A stretch of DNA of 64,000 bases, from assembly GCA_943787445.1 (NCBI GenBank), contig CALSML010000003.1:40256-104255 (forward strand). Reading direction: 5' to 3'. The position numbers and the translations under genes are program-made. This document shows positions 1-8,897 of the stretch, piece after piece (the stretch's first letter is position 1; every line of letters begins with the position of its first letter). This DNA is from an uncultured Alphaproteobacteria bacterium. GTDB lineage: Bacteria > Pseudomonadota > Alphaproteobacteria > UBA6615. The notes beneath the pieces were generated by a model. It made no database searches. It was not told the origin of the DNA and saw only the letters and a program-made list of their open reading frames with translations.

Positions 1-658
1 CCTGCCCCACAACCTCAACAAAATCGGCAATCGCCGTGTTGAGATCACCCTGCGCAGTCGTTTCCGCCGCCACCGCCGCAGCCAGTCGGCTATCGGCCTG
101 GGCGGTATCGGTGCGCGTGAGTTCGCCCACTTCGAAACGATCCTTCGTCGCGCTTTGCTGCTGCTCAAGAACCCGCACGTTGTTGCGGCGCAGTTCCAGA
201 ATCGCGCGCTCGCGCTTCACGTTCATATAGGCTGTCACGGCCTGGAGCAGAACATCCTGCTCGCGCGTGACTAGATTGGCACGGTCGGCAGCCACCAGAT
301 TACGGGCCTGATCGGTTTCCGCGATGGTGCGGAAGCCGCGGAACAGATTTTGGGAAATTCCGAGAGAAATCGAATGGGGCTGATCCGTGTTATCGATCTC
401 CGCACCCGTGGACAGGTCCCGGTCACGCTTGCGCACGCCATAAGCGCCGTTGATCTTCACTTCCGGACGCCAGTTCGAGAGCGCCTGCGGCACTCCTTCA
501 TCGGTGCCCCGCAATGCCGCCCGCGCGGCCGCAATATCCGGATTGCTCTCATAGGTCAGCGCGAGAATCTCCGCGAGAGTCTCGGCTTTGACGTCCGTTG
601 CAGAGACGCCAAAGACAGCAAGCAATGCCATGGCGCTAATACCAGTTCTGAATTTCAT
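1..658 (-). CDS. tolC: TolC family outer membrane efflux/type I secretion protein, N-terminal part
   Basis: This gene is not in the ORF track because it runs off the left edge. Translating the minus strand from the ATG at 658 gives about 219 residues starting MKFRTGISAMALLAVFGVSA, a clear signal peptide. After it come ETLAEILALTYESNPDIAAARA and a long amphipathic helical region with SLGISQNLFRGFRT, the typical first repeat of TolC-like outer membrane factors. TolC trimers form the outer membrane channel of type I secretion and RND efflux systems. The gene lies about 100 bp downstream of pcm on the same strand, an arrangement common in alphaproteobacteria. The C-terminal half is outside the window, so completeness cannot be judged. 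Confidence 0.9.
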   Translation of the reverse strand, partial: MKFRTGISAMALLAVFGVSATDVKAETLAEILALTYESNPDIAAARAALRGTDEGVPQALSNWRPEVKINGAYGVRKRDRDLSTGAEIDNTDQPHSISLGISQNLFRGFRTIAETDQARNLVAADRANLVTREQDVLLQAVTAYMNVKRERAILELRRNNVRVLEQQQSATKDRFEVGELTRTDTAQADSRLAAAVAAETTAQGDLNTAIADFVEVVGQ

Positions 659-760
659 CGGGATTGCTCTTTTTCGACCAATTAACATATTGAGATACTT
701 GCATTTCCGCCAAACTCACGATCTGGCACGAGCGTGCCCGGCGCTCTGTGGAATTGCAAT

Positions 761-1423
761 TCAGAATACAAAAGCCACTTCCCTCGCAAAACAGGGTAAG
801 GCGCGCGTTCCGGCATCGAACAAGGCCCGTTTCGAGAGGCTTTCGCCACTGCGGGTCATCAGGTAGGCGCGACCGAGCACACCGATCTCTGTCCCACCTT
901 CAACCGCGACCATCCGACCATTTGGCGCAAGCTGCCGCAAAATGTCGGCGGGAACATCGTCGATCGCACCACAGAAAAAGATCACGTCATAAGGCGCCTG
1001 TTCCGCATAACCGCGTTCCAACGCCCCGACAACGACGGCCACATTGTCGATGCCGAGATGGTTGATCACCATGGAGGCCTGATCTGCCAGCTCCGCACTG
1101 CTTTCAACGGCCACGACCGGCCCGGCTATACGTCCGATCAATGCACTGTCATATCCGGTCGCAGCACCAATCACGAGAACCGAATCCGCAGCTTTCAGGT
1201 CCAAAGCCTGCACCATTCGCGCCAACACGACCGGTTCCATCAGATAACGACCGGGCGCTACCTCGATATCTTCATCCACATAGGCGATGCCCTGCCGGCT
1301 TTTTTCCACGAACATTTCGCGCGGCAACGCGCCCATGACGTCGAGCACACGGCTGTCCGTGACCTTGGTGGGCCGTAACTGCCCATCCACCATATTCTGG
1401 CGTGCTGTTTCGAATTCGCTCAT
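761..1423 (-). CDS. pcm: Protein-L-isoaspartate O-methyltransferase family protein
   Basis: A 220-aa protein of the PCMT family, SAM-dependent methyltransferases that repair isoaspartyl residues in aged proteins. The N-terminal helix (ARQNMVDGQLRPTKV) is the usual alphaproteobacterial start. The SAM-binding glycine motif appears as VLVIGAATGYDSALIGR near residues 83-99, followed by an acidic residue in VAVES. The length fits the shorter alphaproteobacterial form. The ATG follows a purine-rich stretch. It is probably cotranscribed with tolC downstream. Many members of this subfamily lack the full substrate motif of E. coli Pcm, so the exact activity is inferred. Confidence 0.85.
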   Translation of the reverse strand: MSEFETARQNMVDGQLRPTKVTDSRVLDVMGALPREMFVEKSRQGIAYVDEDIEVAPGRYLMEPVVLARMVQALDLKAADSVLVIGAATGYDSALIGRIAGPVVAVESSAELADQASMVINHLGIDNVAVVVGALERGYAEQAPYDVIFFCGAIDDVPADILRQLAPNGRMVAVEGGTEIGVLGRAYLMTRSGESLSKRALFDAGTRALPCFAREVAFVF

Positions 1424-1576
1424 CGATCAACCGTCCTGCGGGTTCGCTTCGTAACGTCAGACTTATAGGCCAGCGCCCGTGATGATGACAATCGCATCAG
1501 AAACCTTTCCAAGGGGTTTCAATCCGCAGCGAATTCTGGGATATGAGGCGCTGAATGTGCCTGCCAGCACATGGAT

Positions 1577-1650
1577 GGCCCGGTGGCAGAGTGGTGATGC
1601 AGAGGACTGCAAATCCTTGTATGCCGGTTCGATTCCGGCCCGGGCCTCCA
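1577..1650 (+). tRNA. tRNA-Cys (anticodon GCA)
   Basis: The sequence folds as a cloverleaf. The 7-bp acceptor stem GGCCCGG/CCGGGCC is perfect, the T arm is GCCGG-TTCGATT-CCGGC, and the anticodon GCA lies at 1609-1611. CCA is encoded at 1648-1650. The minus-strand ORF at 1463..1651 is the familiar false protein produced by reading a tRNA-Cys gene backwards. Confidence 0.96.
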
Positions 1651-2029
1651 ATTTCTAAGAATAATTACAGTTATTTAGTAGCGTTTTGTAAAACGTGCGC
1701 TGACGCGCGTTCTATTCTGGGACGTTAGTGGGACGTTTAATAAGCGAAATCGTTACCCGTTTCGACCGCTGCACCATAATAGGGGCACCCTCGGCCGCGC
1801 CGCATCAACGAAAACACCGCTTGTCTTCGGAATCAGGCGGAGAATTTTCTCTGCCCCCGAAACATCACCCACATTCGCGCGTGCCTGTGCCTCGGCGAGG
1901 AAATTTTCAGACGACGGGGGCATGCCGGGCAAACGTGCCATGAGAATCCATGCGCGGTGACAGACGCCACACAATACCGGGTTTCACACCGACTTGCGAA
2001 GACATGACACGTTTGAACGCGCCCGGGGA
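1651..2029. other. Intergenic stretch without a recognisable gene
   Basis: These 379 bp separate tRNA-Cys from the sulfhydrylase gene. The only ORFs are short and overlap on both strands (about 71-73 aa). None has a convincing ribosome binding site or a familiar motif. Just after the tRNA there is a short direct repeat, GGGACGTTAGTGGGACGTTT. The 3' side of a tRNA is a common integration site, but no integrase or second att-like copy is seen here. Confidence 0.5.
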
Positions 2030-3317
2030 CTAGACCTTGGACAGGGCCTGATCGATATCCGCGATAATGTCGTCGGCGTGCTCGATGCCAATCGGACAGG
2101 CGCACATAGCCCGGGGTGACGCCGGCCTGAAGAAGCTCTTCTGCATCCAGCTGGCTATGGGTGGTCGAAGCCGGATGAATGGCCAGCGAACGTGCATCCC
2201 CAATATTGGCAACATGGTAGAGAAGCTCGAGGGAATCGATGAACTTCTTGCCCGCTTCGAGGCCGCCCTTCACCTCCATACCCACCAGGCCACTGTAGCC
2301 ACCACTGAGATGTGCATCAGCACGCTTGCGCGCTTCGCCGTCCATCAGGCCCGGATATATCACCCGTTCAACTTTGTCATGACCATTGAGAAACTCAGAA
2401 ACTTTGGTCGCATTTTCGCAATGTCGCTCCATGCGCAACGGCAATGTCTCCAGCCCCTGAATAAACTGGAAGGCATTCTGGGGTGACATGGCGGCGCCGA
2501 TGTCACGCAACAGGGTGACACGTGCCTTGATGATATAGGCAATAGGCCCAAGGGGTTTGACCGCCTCGGTCCAGACCGCGCCGTGATAGCTCGGGTCTGG
2601 TTCATTGAGCATCGGGAACCGGTCGGCGTGAGCTTCCCAGTCAAAGTTGCCGCCATCGATCAGCATGCCGCCGATCGAAGTGCCGTGCCCGCCGATATAT
2701 TTGGTGGTCGAGTACATGACAATGGCGGCACCATGATCGAACGGACGGCACAGCAGCGGCGCTGCCGTGTTGTCCATGATCAGTGGAACGCCCAGTTCAC
2801 GACCGATCGCCGCGACTTCGGCGATCGGGAACACCTGCAGCTTCGGGTTCGGCAGCGTCTCGGCATAGTAAGCGCGCGTCTTGTCATCTGTGGCCGTACG
2901 AAAGCCCTCCGGATCGGCCGGGTCCACGAAACGTGCCTCGATGCCCATGTCACGCATGGTGTTCTTGAACAGGTTCCAGGTACCACCATAAATATCGGTT
3001 GAGCAGACGAAGTTGTCACCGGCCCGCGCGATATTCAAGATCGAGAACATGGAGGCCGACTGCCCCGAGGACAGACCCAGTGCGGCAACGCCGCCTTCGA
3101 TCGCCGCGAGACGTTGTTCGAGAACATCCACTGTGGGGTTCATGATCCGGGTGTAGATATTGCCGAGTTCCGCCAGCGCAAAAAGGTTGCCCGCATGTTC
3201 GGTGTCGCGGAACTGATAGCTGGTGGTCTGATGGATCGGCACCGCCACGGACCCGGTTGTGGGGTCGGCGCGGTGTCCAGCGTGGAGCGCAAGCGTCTCG
3301 GGGTGCGTGGTTGGCAT
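2030..3317 (-). CDS. metY: O-acetylhomoserine aminocarboxypropyltransferase (sulfhydrylase), one frameshift
   Basis: A PLP enzyme of the Cys/Met metabolism family that makes homocysteine or methionine from O-acetylhomoserine and sulfide or methanethiol. The start at 3317 (MPTTHPETLALHAGHRADPT) is preceded by AGGAGT, so the longer ORF start is not used. The PLP lysine lies in YSTTKYIGGHGTSIGG. The ORF reads normally to TPGYVRLS and then goes out of frame. The proper ending, IGIEHADDIIADIDQALSKV, continues in the next frame to a stop at 2030. The locus is 1288 nt, 429 codons plus one extra base near 2093. Restored length is 428 aa, normal for the family. I see no SAM riboswitch signature upstream. 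Confidence 0.88.
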
Positions 3318-3466
3318 TTGAGGACTCCTGATTGTCGTGCAGGTGAAACGGCATGGCAAACACCGACACCTATTTCACATATTATTGTGTGTAAATACGT
3401 TATATCCCGCAGAATATTTGTATTTGGGGGAAAGTCCAGCCCGTAAAGCTTCCGACCGGCCCTGTC

Positions 3467-3631
3467 CTACCAATCAAATCCGGGGCCCGACCGGGCCATT
3501 CCGTCATAAAGATCCAGACACCGGTTCATCCAGTCATGCACCGGGTCGCCGGCTTCGACCAACGCAAAGGGGCTCACCTTGCGGGCCCAGATAAACGTGC
3601 CCATCACCATAAGCACCATCTCGGGCCTTAA
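3467..3631 (-). pseudogene. Remnant of a glutathione S-transferase, C-terminal end only
   Basis: Reading the minus strand from the ATG at 3619 gives about 50 residues, including FIWARKVSPFALVEAG and CLDLYDGMARSGPGFDW, before a stop at 3467. This matches the C-terminal helices of bacterial glutathione S-transferases (DPVxxWxxRCLDLYDGxAR type). An in-frame TGA lies just upstream of LRPEMVLM and no N-terminal thioredoxin-fold domain follows. The gene has therefore lost its first three quarters, and the break is near 3632. The fragment was too short for the ORF track. It borders the AT-rich orphan gene at 3784, suggesting the two belong to one rearranged spot. Confidence 0.7.
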
Positions 3632-3783
3632 TCAATCGGGCATTACATCCAGATTGCGTTGTCTCCCGTACGGTCGCTGGGAGGAAATTAAGCTGGGCAA
3701 ATGGTCTGCTTGGTCTGGGCGTTAGCTAACAGCAGCAGATGTCTCACCTTTTCAGGTGACCGATTATCTGTCAGGATTCCCGT

Positions 3784-6759
3784 ATGAAAAATCTATTCGC
3801 CACAATTTTCCTGACCCTCGCTATGTTGCCCGTCAATACATGGGCGCTAGCAGATGCAGCATTAATTAAAGACTCTCCATCATATAAATTACACAACAAC
3901 ATTCCCATAAATATCGAAGATTTCGCAAATAGAACATTTGTAGCGGTAACAATAAAAAATGGCCGCATCAATTGGAGGTTTATTATTAGGTTTGATAATG
4001 AACTAAATCCAGAAGTTTATATGTGCTGTTCAAATAACGCTCGTGAGTTAGTTGATAAAAAATCAATAAAATTCGACAAAATTAAGATGCAGATTAAAGG
4101 ACGTTACTTCAACTATAACGGTGCTTATTGGTTCAAAATATACCTAAATGAAATGCTTGCGAAATGGCCAAGTAAAGAAAATCAAGGGGTTTTCATAGAT
4201 GCCTCAACGATGTGTGAGTATAACGATATTGATTTAAAGAGGGTGTTTGGAAAACACAAAGAACTTCTAAATTATGACTGTAATTTAGTGAAGTCGGGGT
4301 TTGACAAACAATTTTTTTCGAGCGGTGGGGTGCCTGAGAGTTTCTATTCAGTAGGCAAACAATCCGCTAAAAAAGGTTTGACAAGTTGGTCTGAAAATTA
4401 CCAAAAACCTGTTCTTATCTCATATAAAAAATTCCTCGATGAGAAGAGATTGCGCGAAGTTGCTGCTGAGCAAATAGCAAAGCAAGAAGAAGATCGACAG
4501 GAGCGTGCTGCAGCAGACAAGGCTCAGCTTGAGGCGGTCGCTTTAGCTAAAGCGGAGAAGGCGCGCCTTCAAGCAGAACTGCGGGCATTGAAAGAATCGC
4601 AGCGTGACAGGCTTGGAGAAGCTTTCTCTGCGCTTGGTCAGTCGGAACGCGAGGCAATACAGCAGCGCTTGTTTGAGCGCGGGCTATACCAGAGTACGGT
4701 TGATGGTGCTTTTGGAACGGGCACGCGAGCAGCGATTGAGGAGTATGCCCGCCCTAACAATAAGATCGATCTCAAAACAGATGAGGGCGCAAAAGCGATA
4801 ATTGATGAGCTAGTTTCATTGCAGCCGTCGACGACGGGGGTGGTGATTGTCGCAGCCAAAGGGCGTGCGCCGCTTGACCTATCCAAGCAACCAAATGCCA
4901 AGCTCTATCTCGATGATGTGCGGGAGTTTGTTGCGCTAAACTCAAAAGAATTAGATCCATTGTTCTTAGCTAGCTCGTTCTCTCCTGCACTCCAAGAAAT
5001 CCAGAATCGGACATTCAACAAGGCAGGATCGAACTTCCTGAAGCTTGTAGCGTATACGCGCAGTTCGGCACCCTTCCGGGAATACCATGAAGCGCAAAGC
5101 GTAAAGCGGTTTGAGGCAGAGGAAGGCAAACGCACGGCCATTGCCGAATCAATCATCGGGCATATCGAAAAGCTGAAGGCGCGCGTTGCAGCTAACCCCT
5201 TAGCACCAGATACCTTTCAAATATCGCAAGTCATCCAGAAGTTCCAGAATGTCCCCAAGGACGCGGACGCGGCGTCTCTCGAGGAGATACGTGTAAGCCT
5301 TGAGAATGATCTCAAAACGCTAGGCATTTCTGTTGCAGCAGCAGCGGTACCGTCATCGAGCAGCGGTAATTCGGCATCGTTCAAAGCATCGGCTATTGAT
5401 CTGAAAGTTTTATCAGACATCGATGCGAAGGATATCGTCGTACTGACGAATCTGAATCGAGACGCCCCTCATGCGTTCCGTGATCTGAAGGGCGAGATCG
5501 TTTTTGAGGGTAAGACTGTGAACGCCTGTGCCCCTAGTCTGGCGACCCTAGAGCCACAATATGAAGCGTTCTACGAGGCAGCTATCAGCAAAACGCTCGC
5601 AGATCATCAGTTCGACATAGACACAGACTGCCGGGATGGCTTGAAGGGGTTCGATGTTCTGATCGTGTCGGGCACTGATCTAGCCAAGTCACAGGGCATC
5701 CCGCCCACCGACATATTGGTAGATGGCTTGAAAAAGAAAAATCTCGCACGCCTTGTGACCATTAAGCATAGCGACTTTACGCGCGAGCTTGCAAAGCGCG
5801 TCATCCTATCCGATCAGTATGAAAGCGATATCAGAGAGGGAGCGCGTGTTGGCTTTGGCGCTCTAGCATTCAGTTCCGACAAAGCCGTTGGCTGTACGGT
5901 CATTGACGATAGCATTGAAGGACATGACACCTCGATTGAGGCAGCGGTTTCGGCACTGCAGTTCCTGAATGGCGCGGTGGTAAAGGAAACTACAAACGTG
6001 TCTGCGACAGTGGCATTCCGTCAGGCTCAGAAAGGTCAATGCGCTTTTATCTACGCCTCTTCAGCGTCGTTGAAGACCATCCTTGATGCATCAAAAGCAG
6101 CTGGTATAGCCCCAACGGTTCTTCCGGTGTGGACAACAGCATCAGCGATTACCAAACGCTCTCAAGAGCTAGCCAGCCAGCAGGCAAACAAGAGTCTGTC
6201 TGAAGCGGAGCGCCGTGGGGAACTAGAGAAGCTTCAGGCAGAAGCGGTAGCTAAAAAGCAAGCTGAAGAGGCACAGCTGGAGGAACGTCAGCGGCGTTAT
6301 CGCGCTCAGCATGGTGCGAAGGTTGCGTCGCTTGTGTCGTCGATCGATGGTCAGTTGCAGGAGGTGCGCGATGAGATCGATGGCGCCTTGAGTGCACGCA
6401 AAAATGTTAACTCAACGTTATCTTCTGCCAGCTTCTGGGGCGAGTATCCCCGCTGGTATGCAGATAAGCGGATGAAAGGCTGGGACTTTGATAGCACGGT
6501 TCCAGAACCAAAAGACTATGGCGTCGCGAAGTGGCGTGGGCGCGAGGTTGAGGCGGTAACCGCTGAGATTCGCGTGCTGATGAAGAACCGCAAACTCGGA
6601 GAGTACAGCGACGATTGCTGGAACGTCGGATATATTATAGATACCGAGTTTTCAATGAACCGAGAACCGTTCGTGGCTGCGTGTAAGGATGTTAATGCGC
6701 TGAAAGCTTGGCAGGCTAACAATGGTTTTGAGACGCGTTGGGACCTTGGAGTGAGGTAG
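3784..6759 (+). CDS. Large secreted orphan protein with peptidoglycan-binding-like module and coiled coils
   Basis: A 991-aa protein I do not recognise as a named family. It begins with a good signal peptide (MKNLFATIFLTLAMLPVNTWALA). Residues about 25-215 form a cysteine-containing region with no match I know. A charged coiled coil follows at about 217-283 (QIAKQEEDRQERAAADKAQ). A peptidoglycan_binding_1-like helical repeat lies at about 284-322 (LYQSTVDGAFGTGTRAAIEE). Around residues 550-780 the alternating strand and helix pattern (DIVVLTNLNRDAPHAFRDLK, later GFDVLIVSGTDLAKSQG) resembles a two-lobed solute-binding fold, but this is only a guess. A second coiled coil covers about 785-845. 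The first 650 bp are strikingly AT-rich compared with all neighbours. Envelope location is inferred from the signal peptide and peptidoglycan module. Confidence 0.75.
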   Translation: MKNLFATIFLTLAMLPVNTWALADAALIKDSPSYKLHNNIPINIEDFANRTFVAVTIKNGRINWRFIIRFDNELNPEVYMCCSNNARELVDKKSIKFDKIKMQIKGRYFNYNGAYWFKIYLNEMLAKWPSKENQGVFIDASTMCEYNDIDLKRVFGKHKELLNYDCNLVKSGFDKQFFSSGGVPESFYSVGKQSAKKGLTSWSENYQKPVLISYKKFLDEKRLREVAAEQIAKQEEDRQERAAADKAQLEAVALAKAEKARLQAELRALKESQRDRLGEAFSALGQSEREAIQQRLFERGLYQSTVDGAFGTGTRAAIEEYARPNNKIDLKTDEGAKAIIDELVSLQPSTTGVVIVAAKGRAPLDLSKQPNAKLYLDDVREFVALNSKELDPLFLASSFSPALQEIQNRTFNKAGSNFLKLVAYTRSSAPFREYHEAQSVKRFEAEEGKRTAIAESIIGHIEKLKARVAANPLAPDTFQISQVIQKFQNVPKDADAASLEEIRVSLENDLKTLGISVAAAAVPSSSSGNSASFKASAIDLKVLSDIDAKDIVVLTNLNRDAPHAFRDLKGEIVFEGKTVNACAPSLATLEPQYEAFYEAAISKTLADHQFDIDTDCRDGLKGFDVLIVSGTDLAKSQGIPPTDILVDGLKKKNLARLVTIKHSDFTRELAKRVILSDQYESDIREGARVGFGALAFSSDKAVGCTVIDDSIEGHDTSIEAAVSALQFLNGAVVKETTNVSATVAFRQAQKGQCAFIYASSASLKTILDASKAAGIAPTVLPVWTTASAITKRSQELASQQANKSLSEAERRGELEKLQAEAVAKKQAEEAQLEERQRRYRAQHGAKVASLVSSIDGQLQEVRDEIDGALSARKNVNSTLSSASFWGEYPRWYADKRMKGWDFDSTVPEPKDYGVAKWRGREVEAVTAEIRVLMKNRKLGEYSDDCWNVGYIIDTEFSMNREPFVAACKDVNALKAWQANNGFETRWDLGVR

Positions 6760-6900
6760 TTCTACCGGAACAAACTGGCTGAATCTTCAAATCAGCCTAT
6801 CACGCATGGTTCTCGGCAGGGTGGAAACAAAAAGCGCTACTTAACCAATGGCGTTACGTTGGTCATCTTCACGCCGCTCTCTCACCCCTTCGCCAGTAAT

Positions 6901-7659
6901 TTAACTGTGCCAGCCGCCGTCGGCCATCAGGACAGCACCCGTAGTGAAGCTGCTTTGATCTGACGCAAGGAACAGAACGGCACGGGATATTTCCTCTGCC
7001 GTACCGTGGCGGCCCAGCGGAATCATGTTGTTGAGCATCTCGGTGGCGTTGACGCCCATGGCTGCGCTGACCCGATCTTCGATAGTTTGCTGAAACTCGT
7101 TCTCGAGCGGTCCGGGCGCGATGATGTTGGCGCGGATGTTCCGGCCCGCCAATTCGCGCGCCACGCAGCGAACCATGCCGATCAGCGCGTGTTTTGAAGT
7201 GATATAGCCGACCGTACCGGGGCGTGTGCGGACTCCCATGATGCTCGATGTCACTACGATTGAGCCACCATCCCGTATATGCGGGATCGCGTGCTTCAAA
7301 GTGAGGAAGGTACCCCGCACATTAACGTCCAGCACATCGTCAAAAATGTCTTCCGGAAAATCTGCAACAGATGCGTTAGTGCCGCTTATACCCGCATTGG
7401 CAAAGACCACGTCGATCTTTCCCCAGCTCTCCGCCGCCTGTTTCACGAAAGCCTGTACTTCCGATGTTTTTGAAATATCTGCGGCTACGACGAGGGTGTT
7501 ATTTGCTCCGATACTGTCGGCAGCTTTCTCTAAAGCGGCTATATCGCGATCAACAAGCATGATTGTCGCGCCCGCTTCGGCGAGCGCTTTGGCGCTCGCG
7601 AAACCTACGCTGCCAGCGCCACCGGTGATGACGCAGTGTTTGCCATCCATGATACCCAT
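6901..7659 (-). CDS. SDR family NAD(P)-dependent oxidoreductase
   Basis: A classical short-chain dehydrogenase of about 252 aa when started at MGIMDGKHCVITGG (7659). This fits the family length better than the 284-aa ORF, and a GGGAA-like site lies upstream. The cofactor motif TGGAGSVG, the NAG motif (VFANAGISG) and the catalytic Ser...Tyr-x-x-x-Lys (SSIMGVRT, then YITSK) are all present. The C-terminal PGPLENEF and TTGAVLMADGGWHS are typical of 3-oxoacyl reductase-like SDRs. The substrate cannot be predicted. It is a single gene facing the orphan protein gene. Confidence 0.85.
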   Translation of the reverse strand: MGIMDGKHCVITGGAGSVGFASAKALAEAGATIMLVDRDIAALEKAADSIGANNTLVVAADISKTSEVQAFVKQAAESWGKIDVVFANAGISGTNASVADFPEDIFDDVLDVNVRGTFLTLKHAIPHIRDGGSIVVTSSIMGVRTRPGTVGYITSKHALIGMVRCVARELAGRNIRANIIAPGPLENEFQQTIEDRVSAAMGVNATEMLNNMIPLGRHGTAEEISRAVLFLASDQSSFTTGAVLMADGGWHS

Positions 7660-7843
7660 AATAAAATTCCCATTTTTTGGCTGAATCAGTTTTGAATCTA
7701 AGATTGTAGCGGAAGATACCGTATTTATTCGGTGAAGTGCGGCACTCGAATGCAAGATAGCTTTTAAGACTGCTCGAATAAGTTACTCAGAACGCTGGAT
7801 CGCATTTTCCATCTTCATCAGTATCGGCCGCGCGTCGTGGGCG

Positions 7844-8071
7844 CTAAACCAACCCCTTCACGTTAGCCCGCTCAAGATCAAGCACGCGCACTTGCGCTAG
7901 ACCCTTCATAGTGCCTGCCCTGCGCTGGATGACGTCCTCAACAGCCGCCAACACTTCGTCTTGCAGTGATGGTAATTCCTCTGCGCCCTGCAGTTGTGCG
8001 GTGAGGTCCGTATAGGGTTCAAGCACTCCGACTTTCAAAGTAAAGCTCCAGCGAAGCATTTCATTCTGCAT
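7844..8071 (-). CDS. Small hypothetical protein (75 aa)
   Basis: MQNEMLRWSFTLKVGVLEPY begins at 8071 after a GGAGA site. The ATG overlaps the stop region of the truncated reading frame upstream (GACGATGCAGAATGA), as in a coupled gene pair. The product is about 75 aa with no signal peptide, membrane segment or motif I recognise. It may be the last gene of an operon whose other members were lost in the rearrangement at about 8.2 kb. Real expression is uncertain. Confidence 0.4.
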   Translation of the reverse strand: MQNEMLRWSFTLKVGVLEPYTDLTAQLQGAEELPSLQDEVLAAVEDVIQRRAGTMKGLAQVRVLDLERANVKGLV

Positions 8072-8230
8072 CGTCTGTCTCCGCTTCAATATGCGAAGGC
8101 TCTGGCCGTGTCGGGTCGGGCGCACCGAGTGCGCGATCCACTTCTAGCGACAACCGCACGGCTCTCGTCGTCGAGATGCGCATAATCTTCCGGCTCGGTC
8201 GGCGCGATGGCGTCGAGATCGCTCGCCAAG
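8061..8230 (-). pseudogene. C-terminal fragment of an unidentified protein
   Basis: Just upstream of the 75-aa ORF the minus strand reads SDLDAIAPTEPEDYAHLDDE. After a one-base shift it reads LEVDRALGAPDPTRPEPSHI and ends at a TGA at 8061. Composition and the coupled downstream start suggest the end of a real protein. Its 5' part is missing because the sequence changes at about 8.22 kb into an unrelated gene on the other strand. I cannot name the family. Confidence 0.4.
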
Positions 8231-8884
8231 GCGGTAAAAGCGAAGATCGGTGACGTGCCCCTCGCGATTCACAGCCATGATGACTTCGATCTTGCCACGG
8301 CCGCCCAACTATCTGCGCTGCAAGGAGGCGCTGAAATCCTGGAAGGATGCGTCAACGGATTGGGTGAACGCGCCGGTGTCCCGAACATCGCCGTTCTCGC
8401 CGCGATTTGCGAGATTTTCTACGGATACGACATGGGCATCCGGCTCGATGGATTTCAGGAGCTCTCTGAATTCGTGGCGCAGGTCTGGAACCAGCCCATC
8501 CCGGAACATCTGCCTGGAAACGGTCGCACCGCTTTTTCCCATGCAGCCGAGGTCCATTACGTCCTGCCGAGCGATGACCAGTGGTCGTTCAATGCCTGGG
8601 CGCCCTCGGTACTGGGAAATACCGACATGGTTGCGCTGTGCCATTATTCGGGACCCATGGCGATCAAGCGTCGGGCCAGCGACATGTCCCTCGGTGAACT
8701 CGACACCGCGACAGCCAATCTGGTGCTTGAACAGGTCCGCAAAGAGCTCAAGCTCCGCAAAGGCCCGCTAACCGATAAGTTGTTTACCGAACTGGTCGAG
8801 GTCGCAGCTCAGGCATCAGCATCTGGCGGCACAGATACCGAACGCCTCGAGGCCTGGAATCGACTTCTCAAATCCGAAGAGTGA
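8207..8884 (+). pseudogene. 5'-truncated homocitrate/2-isopropylmalate synthase-like (HMGL-type) gene
   Basis: The 225-aa ORF starts abruptly in the second half of a pyruvate carboxyltransferase-like TIM barrel. VPLAIHSHDDFDLATA carries the conserved HxH metal ligands, and CVNGLGERAGVPNIAVLAA is the signature 2 region. A C-terminal segment with LPGNGRTAFSHAAEVHY follows. The N-terminal barrel with the first metal-binding aspartate is absent and there is no ribosome binding site at the ATG at 8207. Homology appears to begin near 8221, exactly where the minus-strand fragment ends. It is best read as a remnant. A chimeric assembly join is the other explanation. Confidence 0.7.
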
Positions 8885-8897
8885 GCAGCCAGCAGCC

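Noticed and set aside
1463-1651. 62-aa minus-strand ORF (MEARAGIEPAYKDLQSSASP)
   Set aside because: It is the antisense of tRNA-Cys and a well-known spurious translation product.
1753-1974. 73-aa minus-strand ORF after tRNA-Cys
   Set aside because: No convincing start site or motif, and it overlaps other ORFs of equal quality; left as unassigned space.
3318-3466. SAM-type riboswitch upstream of metY
   Set aside because: The leader shows none of the SAM-II or SAM/SAH core motifs I could look for by eye.
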